From Edolisoma coerulescens (lineage: Eukaryota > Chordata > Aves > Passeriformes > Campephagidae): a stretch of DNA of 64,000 bases. Made by a program: the position numbers and the translations under genes. Numbering within the stretch: the stretch's first letter is position 1; each line of letters opens with the position of its first letter. Of the stretch, positions 11,151 to 23,421 are shown piece after piece. Below the pieces are notes generated by a model, which searched no databases, was not told the origin of the DNA, and saw only the letters and a list, made by a program, of their open reading frames with translations. The stretch spans positions 62,001-126,000 of the forward strand of contig VWZW01002568.1 in NCBI GenBank assembly GCA_013397115.1, in the 5' to 3' direction.

Positions 11151-14100
11151 TTTAAACTTGGCTGCGGTATCTGAGGGGGAATGGCTTTAAAGTGAAGAAA
11201 GGTTGGTTTAGATGAAATACTATGAGTAAGTTCTTTACTGTGAGGCTGGTGAGGCACTGGCACAGGTTGCTCAGAGAAGCTGGGGCTGCCCTGTTCCTGG
11301 AAGTATTCAAAGCCAGCTTGGATGGGGCTTGGAGCAACATCGGAGAGTGGAAGGTGTCCCTGCCCATGGCAGGGGGTTGGAAAGAGATGGTCTTTAATAT
11401 CCCTTCCAACCCAAGCGTTCTGTGATTCAGTCATCTCAAGCCAATATCATTTGATCCTTATATAACAGGTAGCTCTCCAAAGTTGCTGGTTTGGGTTCTT
11501 TTCCTCACCTCTCTTAGACTCTTTTGTACTTCCTTAAAATATTGTGGTCCTTCTTGAATTTGGAGTTTAATGAAGCTTCCTGAAAACAAACGTATGATGA
11601 GACATTTGTACAGCCGAAAGAAATCATGTAGATGAGAATTGTAATTTAATCAGGGGTTATACTTTACACCAGCTTCTGTCTTAGGCTTTCAAGTTTTGCC
11701 CTTGGAAATTGTTTGGTCTTTGTTTAGCTGGTTAGAATGGCTGCTCTGTAGAAAACTCCTTCTCTATGAAGATACATGATTAGTGTAAAGAAGCTGCTGC
11801 ATTTATTCTTGCAGTGAAACTAAATGATATGGTTGCACATCATCCCTGAACAGATGGAAGTCTGAATACTGTGAGAATATAAAACAGTCCAGAAAACTGC
11901 AAACACATCTCAATAAACAAAGACAGAAGAAGATTTTCTGTAGATGATAGCTCTGTTAACTCATCATTGGTACCTTTAACCGCGGGATCTGTCCTATTCT
12001 CCTTAAACTCCCAGGAAGTTGTCAGCTGTGTGATTTAGTTTGTCTGTCCCCTTCCAAGTACTGTAGTTTGTGTTCAGATTCAGTAGCTTGGTTTGTCATT
12101 GTTTGTGTTGAAAATGTTTGTCATTGCATCGGCGTCCCTAAGTTTTTTTTTTCTTTATAAATCACTTAATTGTGCCAGCAGGAAATCCTTTTAGAGGAGG
12201 AAACTTTGAAATTTTGTTCCAAGTCATCATTGTGTCCCAAGTATTTTCTAGGAGTCCAGCTCTGTGAATGGCTCCTACTGCAGGTAGTTCTGGGTAAGAT
12301 TTGGGGCACAGTCCTGAATTTCAGATTACAAGCTGGAGGGCTGCTAAACGAGTGTTCCACTGACCCCTGTGTGAGGTGACAGCTCTGGCTGAAGGCCAGT
12401 GATGCTCTAATGCTGTGTGCCCCTTATAAAACGGGCTTGCTTTAAATAGATTAGCATAGAGGCCAAGTGAAGGTAAGCAGGAGGCTTGTTCTGGTTTCTT
12501 TGTGTTTGGGGAGGGTTTTTTTTTGTTCTTTGAACACCTTAATGTTGCCGTGGTAACTGTAGTGCCTGATTGATCGAAGCTCAGCTTCTTGACCTTAAGA
12601 ACAGCACAGGGAATCTTCACACCTGGCATTGGCTGCTCCAAAGTATCACCTTCCTGTTGTGCAGTGGGACTGGAATTTTGGCTTGGTTGGGTTCACCAGT
12701 GCCTCCTTGATTGTTTTCTCCAGGGCTGGAGATGCAGATGCTCAGCAAGGCGATGCCAGACGAGTCCCTTTGTGGTCTCAGGATACATCCCTGGCGTGGG
12801 AGGCACAGCTGAACCTTCAGTGTGATGTGCACGTCTCAGACTGCTTGAGCTGACCAGTCCTGCTTTAGAGGAATAAAACTGAATAGTCCCTTTGGATGTT
12901 AAAAGCTTCCAAAAATAGTTCCAAAGTCTCAGCTAAATTTAATGCGGCTAGAATGTCAATAGAAAGGATTAGAACATTTGGGATTTGCACCAGTTAGCTT
13001 TTAGAAAAAAAAAAAATTAAAATCCTCTTTCTCATATCTGCTACTTTTGTAAGAGGAAAAGTGGAGGTCGGCACTATTTTTGTGTGGCGCTAACCAAACT
13101 GGAGCTCAAATGGGAGTGGACTTCCCTGTACTGGTAATTTTGATTCCTGTAAGGGAAACTTGCCCAGGTGGGAGATCAGGGGTGAAGGCTGTGGGAGGGG
13201 GTCACTATAGTCCACATTGCTTTTGAGGCTGCAAAGGTTCATTAATCCTGTCATGTGAGGTCCAGTTCTGCTCTTTCTAATTAAGTAAAAAGCCTCTATT
13301 TAAGTCCAAAGGAGCTTTCCACAGTGAAGAATTAGCACCATTAAAAATAATGCTCATCTCCAGTGTTCATTGTGCAGAGTGGAATGAAATTCCAGTAAGT
13401 TACTCTGTGACCTTCCCTGCTGCACTTGTGCCTTCTGACAGAGCCTTCGGTGTGGGGCCAGTTGGCTTCAGCAGGAGATGCAGCCCTAGGCTGACACCAC
13501 TGAAATTGGTGGCTCTGCTAAAGTCAGTGAATATTTAAGTAAAAAATTATTCTTTCAGTAAAATCTTATTCTCTGGGTTTGATTTTCCCCTTCCTGTCTC
13601 TCCCCTGCCTTTGAATTATGGTTAAAATTGCTTTTTCGGTGCTGTTTTTTTCAGTAGGAGCCAAGATGGAATCCCTACACTTTTCCTGGACACTTCTAGA
13701 AAAGCAACTGCAACTTTTCTTGCTTTGTTTTTTTTTTTTTATCCAAATTTTCTTAATTCCTGCAGATTATGGTTTCCAGGTTTGCACTCAGAACTCAATA
13801 ATACTTCTAGTTTATAGTGATTATATTTAAAGCTTCTATTTGTAACGTTTTGTTTGCTTTATTCTATTTTTAGTCATGTTGTTTGTCATGGCAAGCAGTG
13901 TTTAATAAAAAAAAGTAAAGTTTCCTAGTGATTTCAAGAGATATGTGCCTGTTTCTTGATGTCCCTCAGGGATTCTTTTTAAAAACTCTAAAGACAGGAA
14001 AATGTTCACCAAGGAAATGCCTTATTAGTTTCCATAAAAACAGTGGATAAATCTATAAATGCTCAGTGATATAGAAGGCCTTGGTCCATTCAGACACTTC

Positions 14101-17100
14101 ATATACTCAAATTGTCTTCATTCAGTAAAATTTCTGCTGAAGGTTTTGGCTCTGCAGAGATCTGACTTCATGAGAAGATGTACATCTTTGCCCTTTCAGT
14201 TTTCACTAAATAACTGTAATTTTTCAAAGAGAAACTTCAGTGAGCTACTGCTGTTTTCCAGTGAATATAATTTTCTGCTGGCCTCTGTTAATTTTAATTA
14301 GAGGTGTACTGTGTCTAAAAATAGTGAGGTAGCAGAATGAACACAGAGCTCCCACTTGGAATCTCTACAGAGCTTTTGGTCACAGCATCTCCAGTGCTGA
14401 ACACTGACACGACCTGGTCTGTTCCAGTGGGAAGGGTGTTTGCCTTGTGGTTGGAGCTATCCCAAATTAGAAGCCTGTGCACACCTGCACCACGGGAGGA
14501 GAAATTTAAAGTAACTCACATCAGTGTGAAGGGATGTGCAGGGTCTGGGAGGGAAGTGGCTGCTGTGGTTCTCCAGGGGTTAAAAGTGCAGCACTCTTGG
14601 GGTTCTCATTAAAGTTGAGCGTCCAAACCTTACACCAAATTCAGAAATAACACAGATAATGTTTGGGTGCACTTTAAATAAAGGGAATAAATGGATGTGG
14701 CAAGTGCTCAGCATCAGCTGGAGGTTACATGAAGTTGTTTGGGTCAGGTTTGAATCTGCCTCAGTGTCTCAGACTTTTCAGTGGAACAATCCTGACAGTT
14801 TTCTGTCATGATCCCAGTTAAGATTTTGTATAATTTAGCATCAATATTGGTGCTGGATGATGCCTGTATTACTGTATTATTTTTAATTTTTTTAGTGGCA
14901 TTGCCACTTCTTTCGAAATTCTGTATGGCAACTTCTGGTATCTCAAGTATTTGAAAAATTTCCTGATTTGGGAGGGGAGAAGCAAATGCATAACTCAATT
15001 TGAACTCATTGCATTTTAAAAGGAAGATAAGTACAGTTTACTATAATGTGGGGTTTCTTTGTTTTGTTTGGTGGGGGGTTTTTTTGAGTTTTTGCTTGTT
15101 TGTTTGTTTTGGTATTTTTTGTAATATAAAAAGGATCCTCAGTGGATGAAGTTAACTTATTTTGTCAGAAGCTGTGGAAAGGAGTTTTAACATAAATGGG
15201 AATATGATCCAGTGATTGTGTTATAGTTACATAAAAGATTACTTTTAATTGCGATTATTTTATATGGAAATCCAGTTTATGGATGATACATAACTTAGAG
15301 TTAATTGTTTTAAGGGATTTGAAATGTAAATTCTTTTGTTCTAAATTAGTTGAATAATTGGAAAGAGAATATTTTTTTTGTCAGAGGACTGCCTGAAGTG
15401 GCTGAGTAATTTCAAAGAAGCCACAAACCACTGCCAACAACATGATATCTGAGCCTTAGGGTTTGACAGACATAATAAAGGATAATGTCTGATATGATTT
15501 TTTACATACATATATATATATGTAAATTTTTGTATGTGTAACATTATTCATAATATGGAAAAATGTAAGATTTCCATCTTATGCCTGAGGATAACTTTTG
15601 ATTGAAGTCTGCTAACAAATGTTATTGATTCAAGTATGTTTGTCCCCTCTGATTATGGTTGAGCTCAGGCTCATAGGCAGTTTATTTCTCTTGGGGAGCA
15701 TGTATGTGTTTTATTAGTGAGGTTTGTGGTTTAACTGTAGTGCTGTGCTTTATATGGTGCAGTCCATGGCCAAGGAAAATCTGTGAAACAACAGCTGTTC
15801 TGTGCAGGTGTTCCTAACTGTCCCATCATAAACTGGGCAGAGGATTTAAGAATGAGGGTGTTATGAGTTGACTTGCTAGTGGAGAGAACACTGATCAGAA
15901 ATCTGGGTGTATATTAGGAGTAGAAGATGCCTGTGCAGGCACAGACACCTGCCTGCAGGTCTGGGAAAAGAGCTGGCCAAAAGGCCTGTGAGACAATGAC
16001 TTTCTTAAAAAGACTTGGCCAGTACCCAAGTCCTGCTGGGCAAATATGTCTCAATAATTGGCTGGAAAAAAAAGAAACAAGCTTTTCCTGTCCAAGAGCT
16101 CTAGCAGAGCAAAACTACTGCCACATGATGTAAATATTAATTTCTCATCCTGGCTGCTGCAGAATATGTTCATTTTGTTATTGGTTAAAAACCTGAGCTT
16201 TGTGGTTGTAACTTAAAATCCTGTTCTGTTTTGTTGTTTATCATAGTGGTTTTGCTGAATTCCTGACTTAAAAGCTTTCCTATGTAGTACTGTATTATAA
16301 TATGGCTCTCTCAGGAGAGAAAAATAAACAACTGTTTAGTGAGGAAGCCTAAAGACTTTTCTGACTTCTGTCAATAGATTGAGATCCTTTGCTTCTCTGC
16401 ACACACTAATGGCTTTGTTATGCCTTGGGGAAGGAGGTATGAAACTTGTTAGCTTTAACATTCGTAATCCAAATTCCTACAACTTTAGTGTGTCAGCTTC
16501 TGTGACTCTCAGATGGTCAGAGTCTTCCTTGGCTGCAGGTTTGCCTGTTGTGAATGAAATTCTTCCCACAGACTGGCACAAGCCTGCTCTGTGATGTAAA
16601 TTGTGTTTTGTAACACACTGGGCTTGAGGTTCATTTTCATAAAGCTAATGACACAGGCTAGACATGATGACAAACATGCTTAGAGATGGTTGTTTTTGGA
16701 GGAGATGATTTATTAATGCTTTTTGCTAGAGAAAATAATACATTCTGATGGGAAGTTTCTGGCTGGTGTGAGTTCTTTATAGTATTTCCCTGGCTGTGTT
16801 AACCATGAAATGTACAGTAATACAAAACTTTAAGTCAGTAGGTTCAAATACCAGAGGCAATGTCACTGTGGTGGTGAACTCTCCTACACTAACGTGTACT
16901 GCTGAACTCGTAGCCATCTCCTTGCCATTTGTTCAGGCTTCTTCTTTCCAATTAGAATTTAGTTTCTAAACTGAAATTACTTGGAGGTAGTTGTGCTAAT
17001 ATTGGACTGAGCTGGTGAAAGGAAAGTGTGTATTTGATAGCCTGAAAACCTGTCCTCAGGTTAACACTGTGCTATTGAGCATGGCTTCAGCTTGTGTTCT

Positions 17101-18474
17101 TGAGAACTTCTGTCATTAGCCCTGAGACTCCAGCAATAACAGTTACTGATATTTCCATAACCTCATGTTATGGAATGATGTGCTCTGTCGTCATCCAAAT
17201 CTCATTTCAGAGCAGAGGTTATATGAAAGGCACAGCCATGGCAAATTAGCTCCATAATTTAGCTTTACTGAGATTAAGTGTAATAAGCCCATATGGTTTA
17301 ATTTTGGACAGCAGTCCTATATAGTGTGTTTGAGCTAATATTTACAGCTATTTATAGAGAACAGCAAGTATGCAAGAGAGCAAGGGCAGAGCAGAACAGA
17401 TGAGCACGCTGAGTTTATGTAACTCTCTAACTGCTTGTGTCATGAGGAGGAAAAGCAGCTAATGATTGCATATTGTTATTGAAAGAAACAAATAAAAGGG
17501 AATAGATTATTATCCAGTAAACGTCTAGTTAACTCACTGGGGCTCTGTAGAATCGATAGGTTGATGTCTACTAAGGACTGCTAAATACCTGATTTTATAC
17601 TAATTAACACACTGATCATTAATTGGACCCTGACTTACTCCCCTTGCTGGCATGAAGCTTACTATCATAACAACAGTAGTGATATCATTTAATGTATGGG
17701 CTCATTATGTGTGCCTATCATTCTGTGTGCCTTAAAATTACCTTTCTATACTGATGCATTTGGGATAAAGGCTCCAAAATCAGCAGGACTTTCTTAAAAT
17801 TGCTGAAAGTCATCTTGAGTCCATTCTACCCTTAACTTTATTTGCTTCCTAGTGTGATTAAGATGCAAAGAAATTGCTAATGGGCGTGGAAAACCAGTGT
17901 AAGTTCTTTACTTAAACTGTAGAAAAAACTGGCTGTTCTTTGTAGCAGAGAGATGTCTTGGTTGTACTGGCTTTTGATGTTGCCGTGTTCATGCTGCTTT
18001 CCAAAAGGGTCTTTTGTTTTGTTTTGTTTTCTTGATGCCTGGTTTAAATTTCAGAGTTATTTTCAAAGTTCTTCTTCCCCAGTGCATTGTGTTTCCTGAG
18101 CTGGCTGCAGACTCAGAAGCACCAGCAGCCTTATCAGTAACAAACCTGGTTCTCTTAAACCCAAATACAGCACAGAGTTTTCTCACAGGGCAAGGGGCCC
18201 TTAAGTAATGTCTCTTCTGCTTGTGTTCAGAAGCTTGTACTGATACGTTTCGGCCTTTCCTGTGCTAATAAATAAAGTTAAAGCCAAGTCCCTGTTTGAA
18301 CCCTGGTGAGACTGGTCTTAGTGCCCAGTGTCAGAGGCCAGTTCTTGCCTTGAAATAGCACGAAATTTACTTTCCACAAACCGAGCCCCCAGACTTAAGA
18401 ATCTCTGGGTTAACTCGTGGATGTGGAATGTTTAAATACATAGTGTAACTGTGTTATCTTCTCCGTGCTGCCAG
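10764..18474 (+). other. RCAN2: RCAN2 intron 1
   Basis: The intron runs from the GTAAGG donor to the CCAG acceptor at 18474. The first 400 bp are the downstream half of the CpG island. It contains one CR1 copy (11195-11430), a (GTTT)n-like tract at 15090-15118, a short TA run at 15505-15523 and a GTTTT run at 18012-18031. No other coding exon is recognisable. MEF2-type motifs (13864-13873, 14315-14324, 17348-17357) are present but are no more frequent than base composition predicts. Confidence 0.75.
11195..11430 (+). mobile_element. CR1 LINE 3'-end fragment
   Basis: A sense-orientation CR1 tail: GTGAGGCTGGTGAGGCACTG, GGCACAGGTTGCTCAGAGAA, AGCTTGGATGGGGCTTGGAG, TGTCCCTGCCCATGGCAGGG, CCCTTCCAACCCAAG and CTGTGATTC. 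It sits just inside intron 1, about 430 bp after the first-exon donor. The short 3' CTGTGATTC motif is the typical CR1 terminus. Confidence 0.95.
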
Positions 18475-18701
18475 GGATGAGGGGAGATTCCTACTTCTTT
18501 GGAATGCGGGGCCTTGGCCACTATGGCTGCATCCCGGAGGATGGAGGGCAGTTCCTGCTCTACTCTATCAATGGAGACAATGGCTTCAAGAGATGTCTTG
18601 CAGAGGAAGATTTTCATGAAATAATTGATTTCAACGATCTCCCGAATTCTCTCTTCGCCTGTAACGTTCACCAGTCCGTGTTTGAGGATGAGGACAGTAA
18701 G
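18475..18701 (+). CDS. RCAN2: RCAN2 N-terminal coding exon, long isoform (75 codons, partial CDS)
   Basis: This exon encodes the N-terminus of the long form of regulator of calcineurin 2, a cytosolic protein that binds calcineurin and tunes NFAT signalling. The acceptor (pyrimidine tract, CCAG at 18471-18474) leaves only GG before the ATG at 18477. The 75 codons run from MRGDSYFFGMRG through EDGGQFLLYSINGDNGFK and EIIDFNDLPNSLFACNVHQS to DEDSK. The exon ends in phase 0 at an AAG|GTACAG donor (18701/18702). From memory this matches the human 243-aa RCAN2 isoform almost throughout, with the clearest divergence at residues 8-18. The stretch NSLFACNVHQSVFE is the first strand of the RNP-like fold and resembles the RCAN1 and short-isoform N-termini. 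The rest of the protein (about 168 residues) lies beyond the window. The match is by recall, but its length, phase and exact exon borders leave little doubt. Confidence 0.95.
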
Positions 18702-21700
18702 GTACAGTGTCTGTTTCCATGTTTTCTCTGTAAGAGAAACCTATGCTTTATATCTGTTTGTTGCAGTCAGTGAAACAGTTTAATTGGTCTCATGCAAAGA
18801 AACTTGATCACAAATATGACTTCTTTCTAAGGTGATAACAACATTCTGCTGTGATATTTATTTCAAGAGTGTAAAAGCTGAGGTCAACAAAAAATGTTTT
18901 TCTTTTGTTGAGCTTTGCAGAATACTGAAATGCAGGTTTGTGTGTTCATGGCAACCTTGGGGGCAGGGATGGTGGGGATGGCAAAGTCAGACATGTGATG
19001 GCTGCTCCTGCTTGCTGATCACAGACCACTGAGATGAGAGGCTGCCTTTCTGTGTTTTCTCATAGAATTAGAGAATCCTTAGGTTAGCAAAGACCTTTAA
19101 GATTGAGTCCAACCATTAACCCAGCACTGCCAAGCCCACCACCAGACTGTGTCCCCAAGTGCCACACGTACACATCTTCTAAACCCCTGCAGGGCTGTTG
19201 ACTCAACCCCTTCCCTGGGGAGCCTGTTCCAATGCTTGACAAGCATTTTGGTGGATAAATTTTTCCTAATATCCAGGCTAAACCTCCCCTGGCATGCCTT
19301 GAGACCATTTCCTCATGTCTTATTGATTGCTAATTTGGAAAAGAGACCATCACCTGCCTCACTCCAACCTCCTTTCATGTACTTGTAGAGAAGAGAGATA
19401 AGGTCTGAAGTGTTTTAAGTTATCTGTAATACTGTGTTCTCACTGTCATTCACTTTAGATTTTCTAGATAAAAAAGACATGAGAAACTTCATGAAAATAT
19501 TTTGAACTCTGCAATTAATCTAAAATAGAATGCTGAGAACAACATGGGCTTAAGATAATAACAACAATCTTCAAAAAAATCAACTTTTGCAGGAAGCATT
19601 CAGTTCCTGTTTCTTAGTCTACTGTTCTTTCTGACTGAGACTTCAGGAGTGTAAAACTGATAGGCTGGGGCTTTATTGTCTGATGAAATGAGTCTGAGCT
19701 AATTGTTATAGGCACATCTGAAGCTACTTGAGTGTCCTGTTCAGAATTTTCAATTCAGAAACAAGCTGGCAGTGGTACAGTGGGTTTTGGCTGAAACTGT
19801 CTGAGGTATCCAGATAAAACTACAGCTGGCCAGAATGGACAAAGGATTTTTAGTGGGGGAATTGCCAGATGAAAGAGAAATAAAACAAGATTTCTAGGAT
19901 ACAGGCTTCCTGTTAAAGGTACTGAAAGTGGTGTCTGTTGAGGCTGCACAAGTAGAATTACTTGGGTTTAGTTTTTTAGGCATCTTTGTCTTCTGTAATG
20001 ATGTCTTAGGTATGAGTAATACATATTAGTGCTGTGATATGAGCTTTAAAATGGGCATTTATATATTAAAAATCCTACACTCTAAATTGCAATTTTGAAA
20101 AACAGTGCCCTGTTTTATTGAATAGGCTTTTTGCTAATAGGCATCTTGCATTTACATTCTGCCATTTTCCAGAATTTTCTCACCATCTGGTAATAAACTT
20201 GACTAAAGTTGAAGGGGTCTGAAAGTCCAGTTTTAAAGGAAGAAAACAGAAGCCCACCTAGAAGTAGAGAATCTCTCTCTTCACCCTGCAGAGATTCTAT
20301 CCCCACTTGCTCCTGAGCTTTCCCTTCTGAGAGCTGTATTCTGGTATTTAGCTGATGGCTTAGTTAGAAAATGGAATGGGTGATTATGTAAGTATGTGGG
20401 ATAGCAATCCCCAAAGACTTGCAGGACTTAAGGATGTGTCTTAAGAATAGCAGCTGGGTTGTGGAGGTGGATATTCTGTGCCACGTGCAGGTCTGTAAAC
20501 GCCCTGTCCATGCTCGGGGTTGAACAGCTCTGTTTGCAGGTAAGTGGTTACTCCTCTAAGTCTGTATTTGATGGGATTACCTTCAGATTTCTCATTAAAT
20601 CCAAGAACCTGGGGAGTTGATTATGGTTTTTATTATTCCTGTAGAACGTGTACTTGTGTTCCCAGTTGATTAATACCCATAATCCTTTCTATTAATAACT
20701 GTTGCTGCAAGATAAGAGCACACATGAATTCAAAATAAAATATTGTCAAGTTGCTAAACTGAATTTTAAAATCTCACACGATCACTATTCATAAATGCCC
20801 CTAACAGTCGTATCTTCAATTATATATTGATCCGAAGTATATGTAATGGTACACTAAACTTTTTAGAAGAATATACTACAGTAATGGATATCTCTACAAT
20901 CATTTCATGGTGTTATTCATTCTACAGAAAATAAAACTTTTTGTAATGTTTTTTTGACTTTTACTCCTGCTCTGCACTTTTAGGAGGAAAGTGAAGGTAT
21001 GATTGGAAGTTACAGGTTAGCTAGCAAAGGAAGCCAGAGAAACCTGTCATTGTAAATGTCTGTTTTGACTTGGTGTGGAAAGTTCTGAGTGGCTTTAGCA
21101 TGGAACAGCATTAATGTAGAGAATTTACACTATCAGTTTGAAAGTTACATTATCTGAAGTGCCTAAGTGGCTGAAATGTCCAGTTCAAACTCCTAACACA
21201 CAGATATTTAAGCAATGCACTCACTGAAGACAGGTTTTAATTTGAAGGTATTTAACTCCTTTGTATCAGATACAGGGTAAATTCCAGATTGTGCTTGAGT
21301 GTGGACTTGCAGCAGCTACTGGCAGCATGTACACCTGTGCTGGGGATAAGCTGATTCAGTTAGTTCTGAGTCCTGTGTCAGAAATACCCTTTCACCAGTG
21401 TTGTGTGTCTGCAATCCCTCTTAGAAGGGATTCTGCCTCCTGTCAAAAGCAATGATGGCACCTGCAGGGAGCCTGAGTTCAGACCTTCGTTTTATGAAGG
21501 TGAGGAATTCTGGCAGCTGAAGGCCGTGTCCTTTGCAGGGAAAGACACAGGCTCGGGTTTTCTCCTGGCTGGCACCCTGTGGTCTCACCATCCTGAGCCC
21601 GAAGAGTTGTGGACTCTGGGATCTGAAGATGAGTTTGCCATCAGCCTTCAAGGAAGCTGCTCAGGACTGACTGCCCTTAAACACGGAAGAAAAGGGGAAT

Positions 21701-22937
21701 ATAGGTTAATGCTACCTGTAGCTGATGTTGCTTCAGTAACAGAGCATCTGATCAAAAAATACTTCCCTACCTTTCAGGCTGTGTTCTTGGAAAGAAATGT
21801 GTGCTTGGGTCAGGCAAATGCCCCAGATAACTGGGTTGATAAATGTGGGCATTTAAGGATTTGTCCAGAGCGGTTTAGCGGCTTGGTACAGCTGAGGGGA
21901 GCTGGCTTTGCTTATCTCCACTCCCATCATGGACAGCCTGCACCTTCCTGTGGAAAATGAAATTGTACCTTCTTTACAGTGTGCTAGAAAATACAGAGCT
22001 TTTTAGTTCCTAAAACCCAGCAAAGATGTGGAGAAGATTATCCAACAGGATAATATTGCGAAGCTGGGATCCCATTCAGTTGTGTCCCTGTCACTGTCCT
22101 GTGTTCTGATCATTTGTTTTGGCATAAAGCTGCTAATGGTAGGGGCAGATTAATTTGGTGTTTTGGAGGTACAGCACTGACTTGGTTGGGTCATGGGAGT
22201 CTTATTGTAAAGAAGCTAAAAATAAAATTACTCCTTAACCCTGGGTTTTGTCACATCTCTTGGAAAAACTGATGGGACTATTTATGTGTGAGCAAGATAT
22301 GACAAAATTGAGACTTATTTTTGGCTGGTAGTGTGACTGAATGGGAGGTGCTGCTCCTTTTAGCTTTCCTGATAAAGCAACTGTGTTGGTGAGCCAAAGG
22401 GCATGACTCTGATAGCTCCTGAGGGTGGGTATGCGAGTGTTTCAGCAGTTAATTGCTACCCATAGCCCTTAAACTTTGGCTGGTAACCCTTTTGTTGTGC
22501 TTTTGTTATGCATGTATCGCTGTTTTGTAAAACCACCCTTTCTGTTCTGTGACTCGAACTTCCTTCAGGCTGGGACTGGTAAACACACTGTCAAAGTGAA
22601 GCATCTTTGTCTCTTAGGATGGTTTCTTCAGATGCTGTAGTGCCTCAGGAGATGCTTACACAAAGCTGTCATTATTAGAATATGTTTTCATGGAGGAAGG
22701 ATGTGTTTCCTCAAGCTTTTTAGAAGCTGCATGCTCCTTTTTTTCCCATTCTTTTGGCTCCAATTGGAAGGAGCACCGATTAAACCTGATGGTTTTATTT
22801 CAGATAAAGAATGATTCATCAGTTTCTGAGCATTTTAGTTATGGTGAAGCTGCCTAGGCAGTGATAGCCGAAGTTCACCAAGTGCTTTTTCTTGCCAATG
22901 TAATTTAAACCAATAGGAGATACTGTTATTATTTCTG
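18702..22937 (+). other. RCAN2: RCAN2 long intron, first part
   Basis: Intron sequence after the 18701 donor. It contains one CR1 copy (19062-19400) and a GC-richer block at 21400-21960 that is open in one frame for about 185 codons. That frame has no in-frame ATG in roughly its first 100 codons and no recognisable domain. The rest is AT-leaning and featureless to my eye. Confidence 0.6.
19062..19400 (-). mobile_element. CR1 LINE 3'-end fragment (second sequence group)
   Basis: Reverse-strand CR1 with the marker words GAGTCCAACCATTAACCCAG, CACTGCCAAGCCCACCACCA, CCCCAAGTGCCACACG, GGGAGCCTGTTCCAATGCTT, TTTTCCTAATATCCAGGCTA and AACCTCCCCTGGC. It shares these with the copy at 32.3 kb and differs from the 'GGGACACCTTCCA' group. 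Confidence 0.93.
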
Positions 22938-23421
22938 CATGAATGTGTCCAGTTCTGGAATTTCTAGCATGAGGAAGACACAGACATACTGGAGGGAGGC
23001 CACAGGAAGGAATGGGAGCCTGTCTGCTGTGAAGAAAGGCCGAAGGAGCTGTGCCTGTTGAGCTGGAGAAGGCTCAGGTGGATGTGAGCAGTGTGTGGAC
23101 ACCTGAAGACAGGGTGCAAAGGAGGCTGGCTGATCCAGGCTCTTTCCAGTGGTGCCACGTGCCAGGAGCAGAGGCCACGGGCATCAACTGAAACACAGGG
23201 GGTTCCCTCTGAACATCAGGAAACACTTTTTTACTGTGGCAGTGATACCACAGGGTGCCCGGGGGGTAGTGCAGTCTCTCTCTCCGTGGAGATGCTCCAA
23301 AGCTGTCTGGATATGGTCCTGGGTAGCTAAGCTCAAGCTGGCCCTGCTTGAGCTAGGGGTGGATTGGAAAAGATGACCTCCAGAGGTCCTTTCCAACATC
23401 CTCCAGTCTGTGATTCTGTGA
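22938..23421 (+). mobile_element. CR1 LINE 3' portion, older copy
   Basis: It starts with GTCCAGTTCTGGAATTTCTA and GAGGAAGACACAGACATACT, diverged forms of the CR1 region about 500 bp from the 3' end. It continues through GGAGAAGGCTC, AGGAAACACTTTTTTACTGT and GATGACCTCCAGAGGTCCTT to end with TGTGATTCTGTGAA. It is the longest CR1 piece in the window apart from those at 35.8 and 61.9 kb, and noticeably diverged. Confidence 0.9.

Noticed and set aside
10415..11434. 339-codon open frame on the minus strand (and a 304-codon + frame) across the CpG island
   Set aside because: Stop codons are rare in GC-rich and C-rich DNA; the frames run through the satellite, promoter and a CR1 copy. The translations are low-complexity Pro/Arg/Ala with no domain.
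15505..15523. TA microsatellite as a structured element
   Set aside because: A short TA run with ordinary flanks; common in intronic DNA and too short to be notable.
4446..17357. MEF2-type motifs at 4446, 13864, 14315 and 17348 as a muscle enhancer set
   Set aside because: The consensus is so AT-rich that several chance matches are expected in 64 kb; the sites are scattered with no clustering.
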